From NCBI GenBank assembly GCA_947627875.1, contig CANQXS010000004.1, positions 1 through 64,000 of the forward strand: a stretch of 64,000 nt of DNA, written 5' to 3'. The notes below the pieces were generated by a model that searched no databases, was not told where the DNA came from, and saw nothing but the letters and a program-made list of their open reading frames with translations. The stretch's first letter is position 1. Each line of letters starts with the position of its first letter. Positions 43,366-50,826 of this stretch are shown piece after piece. The stretch is from an uncultured Clostridia bacterium. Its GTDB lineage: Bacteria; Bacillota; Clostridia; Oscillospirales; Ruminococcaceae. A program made the translations under genes and the position numbers.

Positions 43366-44466
43366 TTATTTGGCTCCGCACCTCTCCATTATCCCCTCGG
43401 CAATCGCCCGAATTTCCGCCTTAAACTTCTCCCCCATCTCGTAAAGCTCATCAGTCGGCAGTCCGTTGCGGATCAGTCGCTTTTTAAGGCTGTTCATCTC
43501 TGCCTTGCGCACCTCTTTCGCCTGACAAAACTCGTCGTACTCCGCAGGGCAGCGCGTATTTATCCCTGCGGCTTTCAAGTAGCCGTCATACCGCCTGACA
43601 AACGCGTCATAGGTGCGCTTTATCTGCGAATACTCCTCGGTGTGCTCCTTGTAGATTGCCTCTTTTTGCTCCTTGTGGGCGGCTTGGCAGGACGCCTGCC
43701 GGCAGCAGACTTCCTCTTCTATTCCGAGGAACATCTTCCCGCAAAAGCCGCATTTTCGCGGGCTGAGGGCGTTTCGGTGCACTATCTGCCCAAGCTCAAA
43801 GAGCAAGGTTTCAAGGCAGTTGCCGCACTTATGAAACGCGCCGAACGTATAATCGTCGCAAAAAATAATCGTTTCGGATAGCAGGACGGCAAAGGCGTTA
43901 ATCTTTTGCCCGCAGTCAAAGTACGCCGCGTCTCCGATTGCCCCAAAATTACTGTCAAAAAAAGTGGTGATTTTCGCGGAAATTTCGGCTTGTATCCTGC
44001 TTTTATTGAGCGTGGCGAGCAGGACATCGTTCGGCGCAGACAACGCCGTCCGCTCCTCGCCATAAAGCTCTTGAGCCGCAGTCATCAAGCCGCGTAGAAA
44101 AATATTTTCGCCGTATGAACGCGGGGTTTTGTCCAAGAGGACGAGCGGTCGGTCGTTTATGACCGCGAAGTCCGATTGGGAACAAAACCAGCTTTCATTT
44201 TCGGCAGTGAATCCCGCAAGCATATCATCGGCATTGACAGGAACGCCCCTGCCGATGTGCAGCGCGCTCAAAAACCTGTTGAGGCAGTTTTCGATAAGCG
44301 TCCCGCTGTCGCGAAATGCAAGGTGCTGCCTTAAAATCTCATCAAAAGTAAAGTTTTTTGTGTTCAAAACTGCCGCTTTGATACTTTCGCTATCATCATT
44401 AACAGACTGTGCGATGTCAATCGTGCGGTCTGTTTCGTTTATGCGGTAAATCGTAACAGTTTTCAT
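43366..44466 (-). CDS. DUF6076-like zinc-ribbon protein of unknown function
   Basis: A 366-residue soluble protein. The C-terminal third has a treble-clef or ribbon-like cysteine cluster, CGFCGKMFLGIEEEVCCRQASCQAAHKEQK, followed by charged helices. The N-terminal part has no recognisable motif. Proteins of this layout are common on clostridial integrative elements and are usually named DUF6076. It lies divergently from the YfjI gene; the 218 bases between them hold the TGCGCAAAATGCGCAAAATCC repeat. A regulatory or DNA-binding role is only a guess. Confidence 0.6.
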   Translation of the reverse strand: MKTVTIYRINETDRTIDIAQSVNDDSESIKAAVLNTKNFTFDEILRQHLAFRDSGTLIENCLNRFLSALHIGRGVPVNADDMLAGFTAENESWFCSQSDFAVINDRPLVLLDKTPRSYGENIFLRGLMTAAQELYGEERTALSAPNDVLLATLNKSRIQAEISAKITTFFDSNFGAIGDAAYFDCGQKINAFAVLLSETIIFCDDYTFGAFHKCGNCLETLLFELGQIVHRNALSPRKCGFCGKMFLGIEEEVCCRQASCQAAHKEQKEAIYKEHTEEYSQIKRTYDAFVRRYDGYLKAAGINTRCPAEYDEFCQAKEVRKAEMNSLKKRLIRNGLPTDELYEMGEKFKAEIRAIAEGIMERCGAK

Positions 44467-44624
44467 CTTGCGCCTACCGATGTTTTTCCTGCCGTAATTT
44501 CTCTTACAAATCCGTATTTTCGGACTTGAAACGGCTGATTATATATTTTTTTCAAAATTGTTGTACGTTTGCGTGCAACTTTTTTCGTTTTCCCGCTAAG
44601 GGTGAAGGGCGGTGCAAATCGGAG

Positions 44625-44647
44625 TGCGCAAAATGCGCAAAATCCAG
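44625..44647. repeat. 23-bp iteron-like repeat, copy 1
   Basis: TGCGCAAAATGCGCAAAATCC plus AG, identical to 46189-46211. It contains two tandem TGCGCAAAA units. It lies upstream of the YfjI/DUF3987 gene. Confidence 0.75.
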
Positions 44648-44684
44648 GGTACCGCTCTAAAAAACAAAGAAAGGAATTACAACA

Positions 44685-46154
44685 TTGGAACAAAACATCA
44701 ACTGGCAGACTCCGACCCCGATCAGGGCGAACGGTGCGCGGCTCGCGCCTTTTCCCGTCGCTGCTCTGCCGCCCGTTTTGCGGGATTTTGCGGAGGCTCT
44801 CGCGGTCAGCACCTCGACCGACCCTGCTATGGCTGCGACAGCGCTCCTGAGCTCCCTCAGCTACTGCTTTTCGGGAGTTTATCGGGTGCAGGGCAAGGCG
44901 GACCACACCGAGCCGCTTGTCCTTGATTCGCTGATTATCGCCGAGCCGAGCACAAAGAAATCGCCGGTAATCTCTGCTGTAAAAAAGCCCTACGCCGACT
45001 TTGCTCAGGACTGGAACGAGCGCCATAAGACCGAGATTTTTAAGCGTCAGGCGGAGAAAAAGCTGCTCGAACAGCGGCTCTCGGAGCTTGAAAAGTCAGG
45101 CGAAGCGAACGCCGACGAGATAGCCGAACTGCAAACCAAGTTAAGCAATTTTGAGACCGCGGGCTTCCGCCGAATCACCGTCGACGACATCACGCCGGAA
45201 TCGCTCGCTGATAAGCTTAAGCAAAACGGCACCCTGCTGATGATCTCCGACGAGGCGGGAATGCTCGGAAACTTTTCGGGGAGATACTCAAATAACATAC
45301 CTAACCTTGACCTGCTCCTGAAGTCTTGGAACGGCGAGAGCTACATCAGCGACAGGGCGACGAGGGAGAGCGTGTCGCTAAAACGACCGTATATGTCGGT
45401 CTGTCTGGCGGCGCAGCCGTATGTCTTTGACAGCATGATGAGCAACTCGGCGTTCAGGGGCAGCGGACTTTTGGCGAGGTTCGTCTACTGCTTCCCGAAA
45501 GATTTAACGGGTAAACGAAATTACGACAGCGAACCCGTCCCGAAGAGCGTTTCGGAGGGCTACAAACGGCTTATCTACGCGCTTTTGGAGAAAAAATTCG
45601 CCCTGCCCGCCTCGAACTCACGCGAGAAAATAATCACGCTTGACGGCGTGAGTTACGGGCTGTTCGTGAGCTTCTGCAACGACTATCTCGAAAAAGAACT
45701 GTTAGGCGACTTAGCTTTTTGCGCAGACTGGGGCGGCAAGATGCACGGGCTTCTGCTGCGAATTATCGGGCTTTTGCACGGCGTGAAATGCGCTGTCGAG
45801 GGCAAGAATCCCGAGGACGTGCGCGTATCCGAGAGGACGTTTACCGACGCGGTTGCAATCGCGCTCTACTACCGCGACCAGACGGTGCACGCCTACGGGC
45901 TCGGCGATTTCGACGCGGGAACGCTTCAGGCAGAGCGTATCATCGCGAAAATAAAGTCAAATGGGATAACTAATATCCGTCAAAACGACTTGTACCGTCA
46001 GTGCAGGTGCAAGCTCTTCCGCAACGCCGCAGACTTCGACGAAGCCGTTAATATGCTTGAGGATTACGGCTATGTCAGGCGCGAGGTCAGCAGCGGGGCA
46101 AACAATAAACCGATGGTTGACATCACGGTCAATCCGCGAATCTATGAAACGTGA
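44685..46154 (+). CDS. YfjI/DUF3987 family protein
   Basis: The 489-residue protein starts at TTG 44685 with AAGGAA 8 bases upstream. It shows the DUF3987 pattern common on mobile elements and in prophages: PLVLDSLIIAEPSTKKSPV (Walker A-like region), LLMISDEAGMLGNFSGRY (Walker B-like), RGSGLLARFVYCFPKD. A C-terminal winged helix (GITNIRQNDLYRQCRCKLFRN...MLEDYGYVRREV) follows. Members are thought to be replicative helicase-like ATPases. Identical iteron-like repeats lie before and after the gene, which suggests they are its binding sites for element replication or autoregulation. Confidence 0.8.
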   Translation: MEQNINWQTPTPIRANGARLAPFPVAALPPVLRDFAEALAVSTSTDPAMAATALLSSLSYCFSGVYRVQGKADHTEPLVLDSLIIAEPSTKKSPVISAVKKPYADFAQDWNERHKTEIFKRQAEKKLLEQRLSELEKSGEANADEIAELQTKLSNFETAGFRRITVDDITPESLADKLKQNGTLLMISDEAGMLGNFSGRYSNNIPNLDLLLKSWNGESYISDRATRESVSLKRPYMSVCLAAQPYVFDSMMSNSAFRGSGLLARFVYCFPKDLTGKRNYDSEPVPKSVSEGYKRLIYALLEKKFALPASNSREKIITLDGVSYGLFVSFCNDYLEKELLGDLAFCADWGGKMHGLLLRIIGLLHGVKCAVEGKNPEDVRVSERTFTDAVAIALYYRDQTVHAYGLGDFDAGTLQAERIIAKIKSNGITNIRQNDLYRQCRCKLFRNAADFDEAVNMLEDYGYVRREVSSGANNKPMVDITVNPRIYET

Positions 46155-46156
46155 AC

Positions 46157-46232
46157 TTTGCACATTTTGCACACGCTGAGCGACAAAATGCGCAAAATGC
46201 GCAAAATCCAGAAATTTTGAAAGGACGATAAA
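46157..46232. repeat. iteron-like repeats between YfjI and HTH genes, copy 2
   Basis: TTTGCACATTTTGCACA (46158-46174) is roughly the inverse of the TGCGCAAAATGCGCAAAA units at 46189-46211, giving an inverted pair. The 23-bp unit is identical to the copy at 44625-44647. Confidence 0.65.
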
Positions 46233-46586
46233 ATGAACGATATTGAGAAAAATGAAAGCCGATTTTGTTCCTGCTCGCCTGCCCTCGGCGTCAACGATTG
46301 CCTCGGTTGCCTTGCAGACAAAATCGGCGTTCATAAGGAAATTATTGGGAACATTGTTGAGCTGCTTGAAAGGCTTATCGATGACAGGGAGAACGGCGAA
46401 GCAAAGAGCCAGCCGGTCGAAATGCTGACTATTAAGGAGTGCGCGGGCGCGGTTTCGGGGCTTTCGGAGCATACCGTGCGCAAGCTGGTCGCGCAGGGCA
46501 AGGTCAAGTCAATTCGCACCGGCGAGGGCAAGCGCGGGAAGATCCTCGTCAACAAAGCTGATCTGCTTAACTATTTTCAGCGGTGA
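46233..46586 (+). CDS. helix-turn-helix (excisionase-family) protein
   Basis: A 117-residue protein with an N-terminal cysteine group (CSCSPALGVNDCLGC), a helical linker and a C-terminal MerR/Xis-type winged helix: MLTIKECAGAVSGLSEHTVRKLVAQGKVKSIRTGEGKRGKILVNKADLLNYF. It binds DNA and may serve as excisionase or replication regulator of this element. Its stop overlaps the primase GTG start by four bases (GTGA). Confidence 0.8.
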   Translation: MNDIEKNESRFCSCSPALGVNDCLGCLADKIGVHKEIIGNIVELLERLIDDRENGEAKSQPVEMLTIKECAGAVSGLSEHTVRKLVAQGKVKSIRTGEGKRGKILVNKADLLNYFQR

Positions 46587-47164
46587 TTTTTGAGGAGATA
46601 AAAGCGGCGGTGGATATGCCGACGGTAGCGCGGGGGTATGGGTTGAAAATCAACCGCTCGGGCATGGCGATTTGCCCGTTCCATCAGGAGAAAACTCCTT
46701 CCGCGAAGGTTTACCCCGATGGGTTTCACTGCTTCGGCTGCGGGGTGCATGTTGATGTCATCGGCTTCACGCAGAGGCTTTTTGACCTGCGCCGACCGAT
46801 TGACGCAGCGAGGAAGCTGAACGACGATTTTTATCTGCACCTTGATGTTGGCGGCAAGACACCGTCCGCGCAGGCGAGCGAGTACCGCAGGCGGCAGCGG
46901 GAGAGGGAGGAGTATGAGCGTTGGAAGAGGGAGGCGTGGAATACCCTGCGGGGGTATTTGCGGCTGATGTATGAGTGGCGGGAGATGTCGCCGAGGTGCC
47001 CCGATGATGAGCCTGACCCGAGGTTTGCGTATGCGCTCGGGCAGGCGGGGTATGCGGAGTATTTGTGCGAGGCGTTCATAGCCGCAGATGAAAACGGCAG
47101 AAAGGCTATGAGAACGGAAGTAGAGCGGATAGCGGGATTTCTCGGCGGTTTGACCGCCGATTGA
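46583..47164 (+). CDS. CHC2 zinc-finger primase fragment
   Basis: The 193-residue protein starts at GTG 46583 inside the previous stop. It has the DnaG-type zinc-binding domain ICPFHQEKTPSAKVYPDGFHCFGCGVHVDVIGF (Cys-His-Cys-Cys) and then a charged helical tail; the TOPRIM polymerase domain is absent. Short CHC2 proteins of this type are frequent on clostridial elements and presumably act with the YfjI-type protein to start replication. It could recognise a primer site. Confidence 0.85.
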   Translation: MIFEEIKAAVDMPTVARGYGLKINRSGMAICPFHQEKTPSAKVYPDGFHCFGCGVHVDVIGFTQRLFDLRRPIDAARKLNDDFYLHLDVGGKTPSAQASEYRRRQREREEYERWKREAWNTLRGYLRLMYEWREMSPRCPDDEPDPRFAYALGQAGYAEYLCEAFIAADENGRKAMRTEVERIAGFLGGLTAD

Positions 47165-47211
47165 CCCCGTAGGGCGCAAGGGCGCTTTTGGCTTGCCGAA
47201 AGTGCTTTTGC

Positions 47212-47232
47212 GTTACTTTCGCAGAAAGTAAC
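47212..47232. repeat. palindrome before the relaxase gene, candidate oriT
   Basis: Perfect 9-bp arms GTTACTTTC/GAAAGTAAC with a GCA loop, 36 bases before the MobV gene. MobV relaxases usually nick at an inverted repeat just upstream of their own gene; no nic consensus was recognised. Confidence 0.5.
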
Positions 47233-47267
47233 AAAGGCAAAGCTACTTTTTATTTATAAGGAGGACT

Positions 47268-48407
47268 ATGAAAAGAACTATCAGCGCTATGGTCGGCAAA
47301 GGCTCGGTCAATCACAACAGCCGCAAGTTTAAGGCTGCGAATGTTGACGGCGAGCGAACCGACCGAAATATTGATTATTGTAATGAGGACATCAAGGCTG
47401 TCTATCATGAATTATTTGATAGTGCGTTAGAGCGGTACAATGCCAAACAAACCCGCGACGACCGTCGGATTGAGGATTATTATGAGAAAATCAGGTCAGG
47501 TAAGCAAGAGAAACCGTTCCATGAATTTATTTTGCAGATTGGCAACAAGGATAATATGGGAGCGACCACCGAAAACGGCGAACTTGCCAAGCAGGTTTTG
47601 GATGAGTATTATCAAGGCTTTCAAAAGCGGAATCCCACGCTTCGAGTATTCTCCGCTCACTTGCACATGGACGAAACCACACCGCACCTGCACATTGACT
47701 TTGTGCCGTTCACGACAGGTAGCAAGCGGGGACTGGATACCCGCGTTTCGCTCAAACAGGCACTTGCCGCGCTCGGATTCAAAGGCGGCACAAGGGGCAT
47801 GACTGAGTGGAATCAATGGGTACAGGCAGAGAAACAGGCTCTCGCGGAAGTTATGCTCAACCACGGAATTGAATGGGAGCAAAAGGGAACGCACGAAAAG
47901 CACCTGTCCGTTCTGGATTTTGAGAAGAAGCAGCGTGCCGAAGAAGTCGAGCAGCTTAACGCCGAGATTGAATCCGCAAAAACGGACTTGAAAGCGGTGG
48001 AAAGGCAGTTGAATCAGACCGTCCCCAAGCTGAAAAGCGCGGAGAAGTTGGCGCAGGATTTTCCCGATGATGTAGACAAACTGCTACCCGGGGCGGGAAC
48101 ATTGGAATCCGCAAAAACCTACCGTGAGAAAAAGGCGAAACCCGTGCTTGAAAAGGCGGTCAGGCTCATCAAGTCATTGTATCACAGTGTGCTTGATTTG
48201 CAAGCCGAGAATCGCGAATTACGCGCCAAATTCGACAGAAAAGAGAACAGTTATGTGAGGGTCAGTGAGCATAATAAAAAGCTGCTGAAAGAGAACGTAG
48301 AGCTTAGGCAAAGCGCAAAAGAATATGAAAAAATCAAGGGCTTTCTTGGAAAAGAAAAGACGGAAGAAATTCTTTGTCAGAAGAAAAAAGTACAAAAGTC
48401 ATTATAA
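47268..48407 (+). CDS. mobV: MobV-family relaxase
   Basis: The 379-residue protein has the MobV (pMV158 Mob) motif HLHMDETTPHLHIDFVP and an N-terminal KGSVNHNSRKF region; the C-terminal half is coiled-coil (ELRAKFDRKENSYVRVSEHNKK). It nicks oriT and pilots the strand through a helper's conjugation apparatus. ATG follows AAGGAGG. Full length for the family. Confidence 0.93.
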   Translation: MKRTISAMVGKGSVNHNSRKFKAANVDGERTDRNIDYCNEDIKAVYHELFDSALERYNAKQTRDDRRIEDYYEKIRSGKQEKPFHEFILQIGNKDNMGATTENGELAKQVLDEYYQGFQKRNPTLRVFSAHLHMDETTPHLHIDFVPFTTGSKRGLDTRVSLKQALAALGFKGGTRGMTEWNQWVQAEKQALAEVMLNHGIEWEQKGTHEKHLSVLDFEKKQRAEEVEQLNAEIESAKTDLKAVERQLNQTVPKLKSAEKLAQDFPDDVDKLLPGAGTLESAKTYREKKAKPVLEKAVRLIKSLYHSVLDLQAENRELRAKFDRKENSYVRVSEHNKKLLKENVELRQSAKEYEKIKGFLGKEKTEEILCQKKKVQKSL

Positions 48408-48497
48408 ATAAAGGGACATATCTTGACACTTTAAAAGCTGCGATGTACTATATAAGTGCAGAGATATGCCATAGTGTGAAATAGGAGGAATTTACAT

Positions 48498-49637
48498 ATG
48501 GCAAGTATAACAAAACGTGGAAATACATATCGCATCAGAGTTTTTGTCGGCACAGATATGACCGGCAAAAAATTGATGAAATCCACTACATTCACTCCGC
48601 CCGACGGCGTTACACCCAAGAAAGCCGAAAAACTGGCCCAGGAATATGCACTTGAGTTTGAGCGTCACTGCAAAGGCTATGCAGTCCTTAATGAGAATAT
48701 GCGTTTTTCTGAACTCGCCGAATGGTACTTCTCGAACTATGCTCTTCAGGAGTTGAAAGAAAGCACGGTCTACACATACAAGGGTCAGTATAAAAAACAT
48801 ATTGAACCTATTCTTGGCAATGTCAAAGTCAAGGATATTAACGCTCCCAGACTGACGCAGATTATGCAGTCTTATGACCTGAACCCTTCTACTGTGAGAA
48901 AGCTCTATGTAATCGTGCAAAGCATTTTTCGTCGAGGAGCGGAACAAGGCTTTATCCGTGATACACCATGCCGAAATGTGGTGCTTCCGAAGCGAAAGAA
49001 AAGCCGTAAGAATAAGGCTCTTGAGGAAGACAAGCTCAGACGCTTCATGAACTATCTTGAAAGTAAGCCGTGGGACGAAGATTTCAAGAGGATTATAAAG
49101 ACTTTGCTGTATACGGGAATGCGTTCGGGAGAGTGCCTCGGTCTTTCATGGAATGATGTTGATTTTGAAAACAACCTTATTTTCATCAATCATACATTAA
49201 CTGATATTGGAGGTAGGCACGAACTGACTGAGCCTAAAACCGAGAGCAGCATTCGTGTTATCGGCATGGGACAGGAATTGAAAAACATTCTCATTGCTCA
49301 GAAAGACTATGTAGAAAAGCTCAAGCTTGCTCTTGGCGATAACTTTGCGCATCCGGAAATGGTATTCGTATCTGCTCTTGGAAATTACCGTGACCGTAAC
49401 TCCGTCTATCATTCCCTCAAACGATTTACCAAAGGCACAGAATTTGAGAGCATGACTCTTCATCAGCTTCGTCACTGCAACGCTACAATGCTTTTGAACA
49501 GCGGCATAGACCTGAAAATCGTATCAGAACATTTAGGACACTGTGATGTAAGCGTTACCGCCGACATCTATGCCGATGTCCTGCTCAGGACCAAGGCTAA
49601 GACAGCGAAACAAATTGAGCTTTGTCTTGCAGACTAA
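48498..49637 (+). CDS. int: tyrosine integrase of the rpsI-inserted element
   Basis: The 379-residue protein starts with ITKRGNTYRIRVFVGTDM (AP2-like arm-binding domain), followed by a SAM-like core-binding region and the catalytic domain with TGMRSGECLGLSW (Arg), LHQLRHCNATMLL (His-x-x-Arg), LGHCDVSVTADIYADV (His and the nucleophile Tyr). It recombines the CTTCGAG core in the rpsI 3' end with the same core of the circular element. Start: ATG after GGAGG. It lies 120 bases from the right attachment site. Confidence 0.93.
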   Translation: MASITKRGNTYRIRVFVGTDMTGKKLMKSTTFTPPDGVTPKKAEKLAQEYALEFERHCKGYAVLNENMRFSELAEWYFSNYALQELKESTVYTYKGQYKKHIEPILGNVKVKDINAPRLTQIMQSYDLNPSTVRKLYVIVQSIFRRGAEQGFIRDTPCRNVVLPKRKKSRKNKALEEDKLRRFMNYLESKPWDEDFKRIIKTLLYTGMRSGECLGLSWNDVDFENNLIFINHTLTDIGGRHELTEPKTESSIRVIGMGQELKNILIAQKDYVEKLKLALGDNFAHPEMVFVSALGNYRDRNSVYHSLKRFTKGTEFESMTLHQLRHCNATMLLNSGIDLKIVSEHLGHCDVSVTADIYADVLLRTKAKTAKQIELCLAD

Positions 49638-49641
49638 AAAA

Positions 49642-49670
49642 TAACCTCCCCGTTCAAAACAGAGAGGTTA
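49642..49670. terminator. terminator serving the integrase and, on minus strand, rpsI
   Basis: TAACCTC/GAGGTTA stem. On the minus strand it is followed by TTTTTTA, about 87 bases after the rpsI stop, so the element brings its own terminator for the interrupted rplM-rpsI operon. Confidence 0.7.
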
Positions 49671-49682
49671 CAGTATGATTTA

Positions 49683-49734
49683 GTTGACCAAATGTTGATC
49701 AAATCGCGCAACAACGCTCGCAAATGGCGTAAAC
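49683..49734. repeat. right-end integrase arm sites
   Basis: GTTGACCAAATGTTGATCAA (49683-49702), CAAATCGCGC (49700-49709) and ATGGCGTAAAC (49724-49734) match the left-end sites at 38357-38377 and 38275-38299. Confidence 0.6.
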
Positions 49735-49756
49735 TCGCCGTTTTGAAAAGCGCTGA

Positions 49757-49769
49757 TTAACGCTTCGAG
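49757..49769 (-). other. right attachment site inside the rpsI end
   Basis: On the minus strand C-TCG-AAG-CGT-TAA restores Ser-Lys-Arg-stop of rpsI using element-derived bases CGTTAA. Core CTTCGAG is at 49763-49769. Confidence 0.75.
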
Positions 49770-50158
49770 AACTGGGGAGCGCGGCGGGCTGCCTTGAGTC
49801 CGTATTTCTTTCTTTCCTTCATTCTCGGGTCGCGGGTCAGGAAGCCCGCTGCCTTGAGCTGAGGTCTGAGCTCGGCGTTATACTGAAGGAGCGCTCTCGA
49901 AAGACCGTGGCGGATAGCTCCGGCCTGCCCCGAAACGCCGCCGCCCGCTACCGTGCATACGATATCGAACTGCTCGGCAAGACCGAGGAGGTTGAGCGGC
50001 TGACGAACGATGAGCTTGAGGGTCTCAAGTCCGAAATAATCGTCGATGTCGCGGCCGTTGACGGTGATTCTGCCGGTGCCCTGATAAAGGCGCACTCTCG
50101 CTACGGAATGCTTCTTTCTGCCGGTTCCGTAAAAGTAAGGATTCTTGGATTCGTACAT
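49757..50158 (-). CDS. rpsI: 30S ribosomal protein S9
   Basis: The 133-residue protein is a clear S9: [55 protein letters not shown] and the C-terminal RRAPQFSKR that reaches into the ribosomal P site. It is the second gene of the rplM-rpsI operon. Its last codons are now encoded by an inserted element (see the attachment sites), which keeps the conserved Ser-Lys-Arg ending. Confidence 0.98.
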   Translation of the reverse strand: MYESKNPYFYGTGRKKHSVARVRLYQGTGRITVNGRDIDDYFGLETLKLIVRQPLNLLGLAEQFDIVCTVAGGGVSGQAGAIRHGLSRALLQYNAELRPQLKAAGFLTRDPRMKERKKYGLKAARRAPQFSKR

Positions 50159-50175
50159 GTTTTACCCTCCTCCGA

Positions 50176-50610
50176 TTAAAGCTCGATCTCAATAGCTTCG
50201 GGCTTCTGAGCGGTGTGAGGATGCTCGCTGCCCTTATAGGCTCTGAGTCTGGTAAGCGAATTTGCGCCGATGGTGTTCTTGGGAAGCATACCCTGAACGG
50301 CGAGCTTCATAGCCTTTTCGGGCTCTTTAGCCATCATATCGGAATACTTGTATTCCCTGAGATGACCGATCCAGCCGGTATGCCACTTGCGGGTCTTCTT
50401 CTGAAGCTTTGAGCCGGTGAGGACGGCTTTGTCGCAGTTGATGATGATAACGTGATCTCCGCAGTCGACATGGGGAGTGTAGGTGGGCTTGTTCTTTCCG
50501 TTGAGGATAGAAGCAGCCGCAGCAGCAACGCGCCCGAGCGGCTTACCCGCGGCATCTATGAGATACCACTTGCGCTCAACGTTCTGCGGGTTTGCCATGA
50601 AAGTTGACAT
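50176..50610 (-). CDS. rplM: 50S ribosomal protein L13
   Basis: The 144-residue protein has the L13 pattern: ERKWYLIDAAGKPLGRVAAAAASILNGKNKPTYTPHVDCGDHVIIINCDKAVLTGSK, WHTGWIGHL, AVQGMLPKNTIG. First gene of the rplM-rpsI operon, 17 bases before rpsI, behind AGGAGG and a structured leader. Confidence 0.98.
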   Translation of the reverse strand: MSTFMANPQNVERKWYLIDAAGKPLGRVAAAAASILNGKNKPTYTPHVDCGDHVIIINCDKAVLTGSKLQKKTRKWHTGWIGHLREYKYSDMMAKEPEKAMKLAVQGMLPKNTIGANSLTRLRAYKGSEHPHTAQKPEAIEIEL

Positions 50611-50641
50611 TATAGTTTCCTCCTTATAGAAGTTCGAGAAT

Positions 50642-50711
50642 CCGAAGGCAGACGAAGGAAAGCGCCCTTTCTGCCAACGCAGCAGGTTGTATTATATTCT
50701 TCCGCCTTCGG
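50642..50711 (-). ncRNA. structured leader of rplM (L13-leader-like)
   Basis: On the minus strand the 5' region can fold into CCGAAGGC/GCCTTCGG (50704-50711 with 50642-50649) enclosing or competing with GCAGA-AAGG/CCTT-TCTGC (50648-50674). Bacillota rplM operons often carry an autoregulatory L13 leader; the fold here is suggestive only. Confidence 0.45.
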
Positions 50712-50826
50712 TTTGTCAAGAGCTTTTCGGCATTTTTTCAAAATATATCTGTAAATCTCTTGATTTCGCGCGATTTCTCTTGATTTTTCTTCGATTCTTT
50801 AAAATCATTTCAGTTTTATGCTTCGA
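50712..50826. other. spacer upstream of the rplM leader
   Basis: AT-rich, probably holds the rplM promoter on the minus strand. No ORF with a ribosome binding site. Confidence 0.35.

Larger units (their letters stand above)
38221..49769. mobile_element. MobV-type integrative mobilizable element inserted in rpsI
   Basis: The element is bounded by the direct repeat CTTCGAG and carries, from the right end inward, a tyrosine integrase, a MobV relaxase, a CHC2 primase fragment, an HTH protein and a YfjI/DUF3987 protein on the plus strand, and a minus-strand cargo arm (DUF6076-like, broken FokI-type locus with HNH nuclease, AAA ATPase). There are no secretion genes, so it is mobilizable rather than self-transmissible. 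Both ends hold related arm sites (GTTGACCAAA-type, CAAATCGCGC, ATGGCGTAAAC). Chromosomal rpsI lies just outside on the right and its old terminator just outside on the left. Confidence 0.8.
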
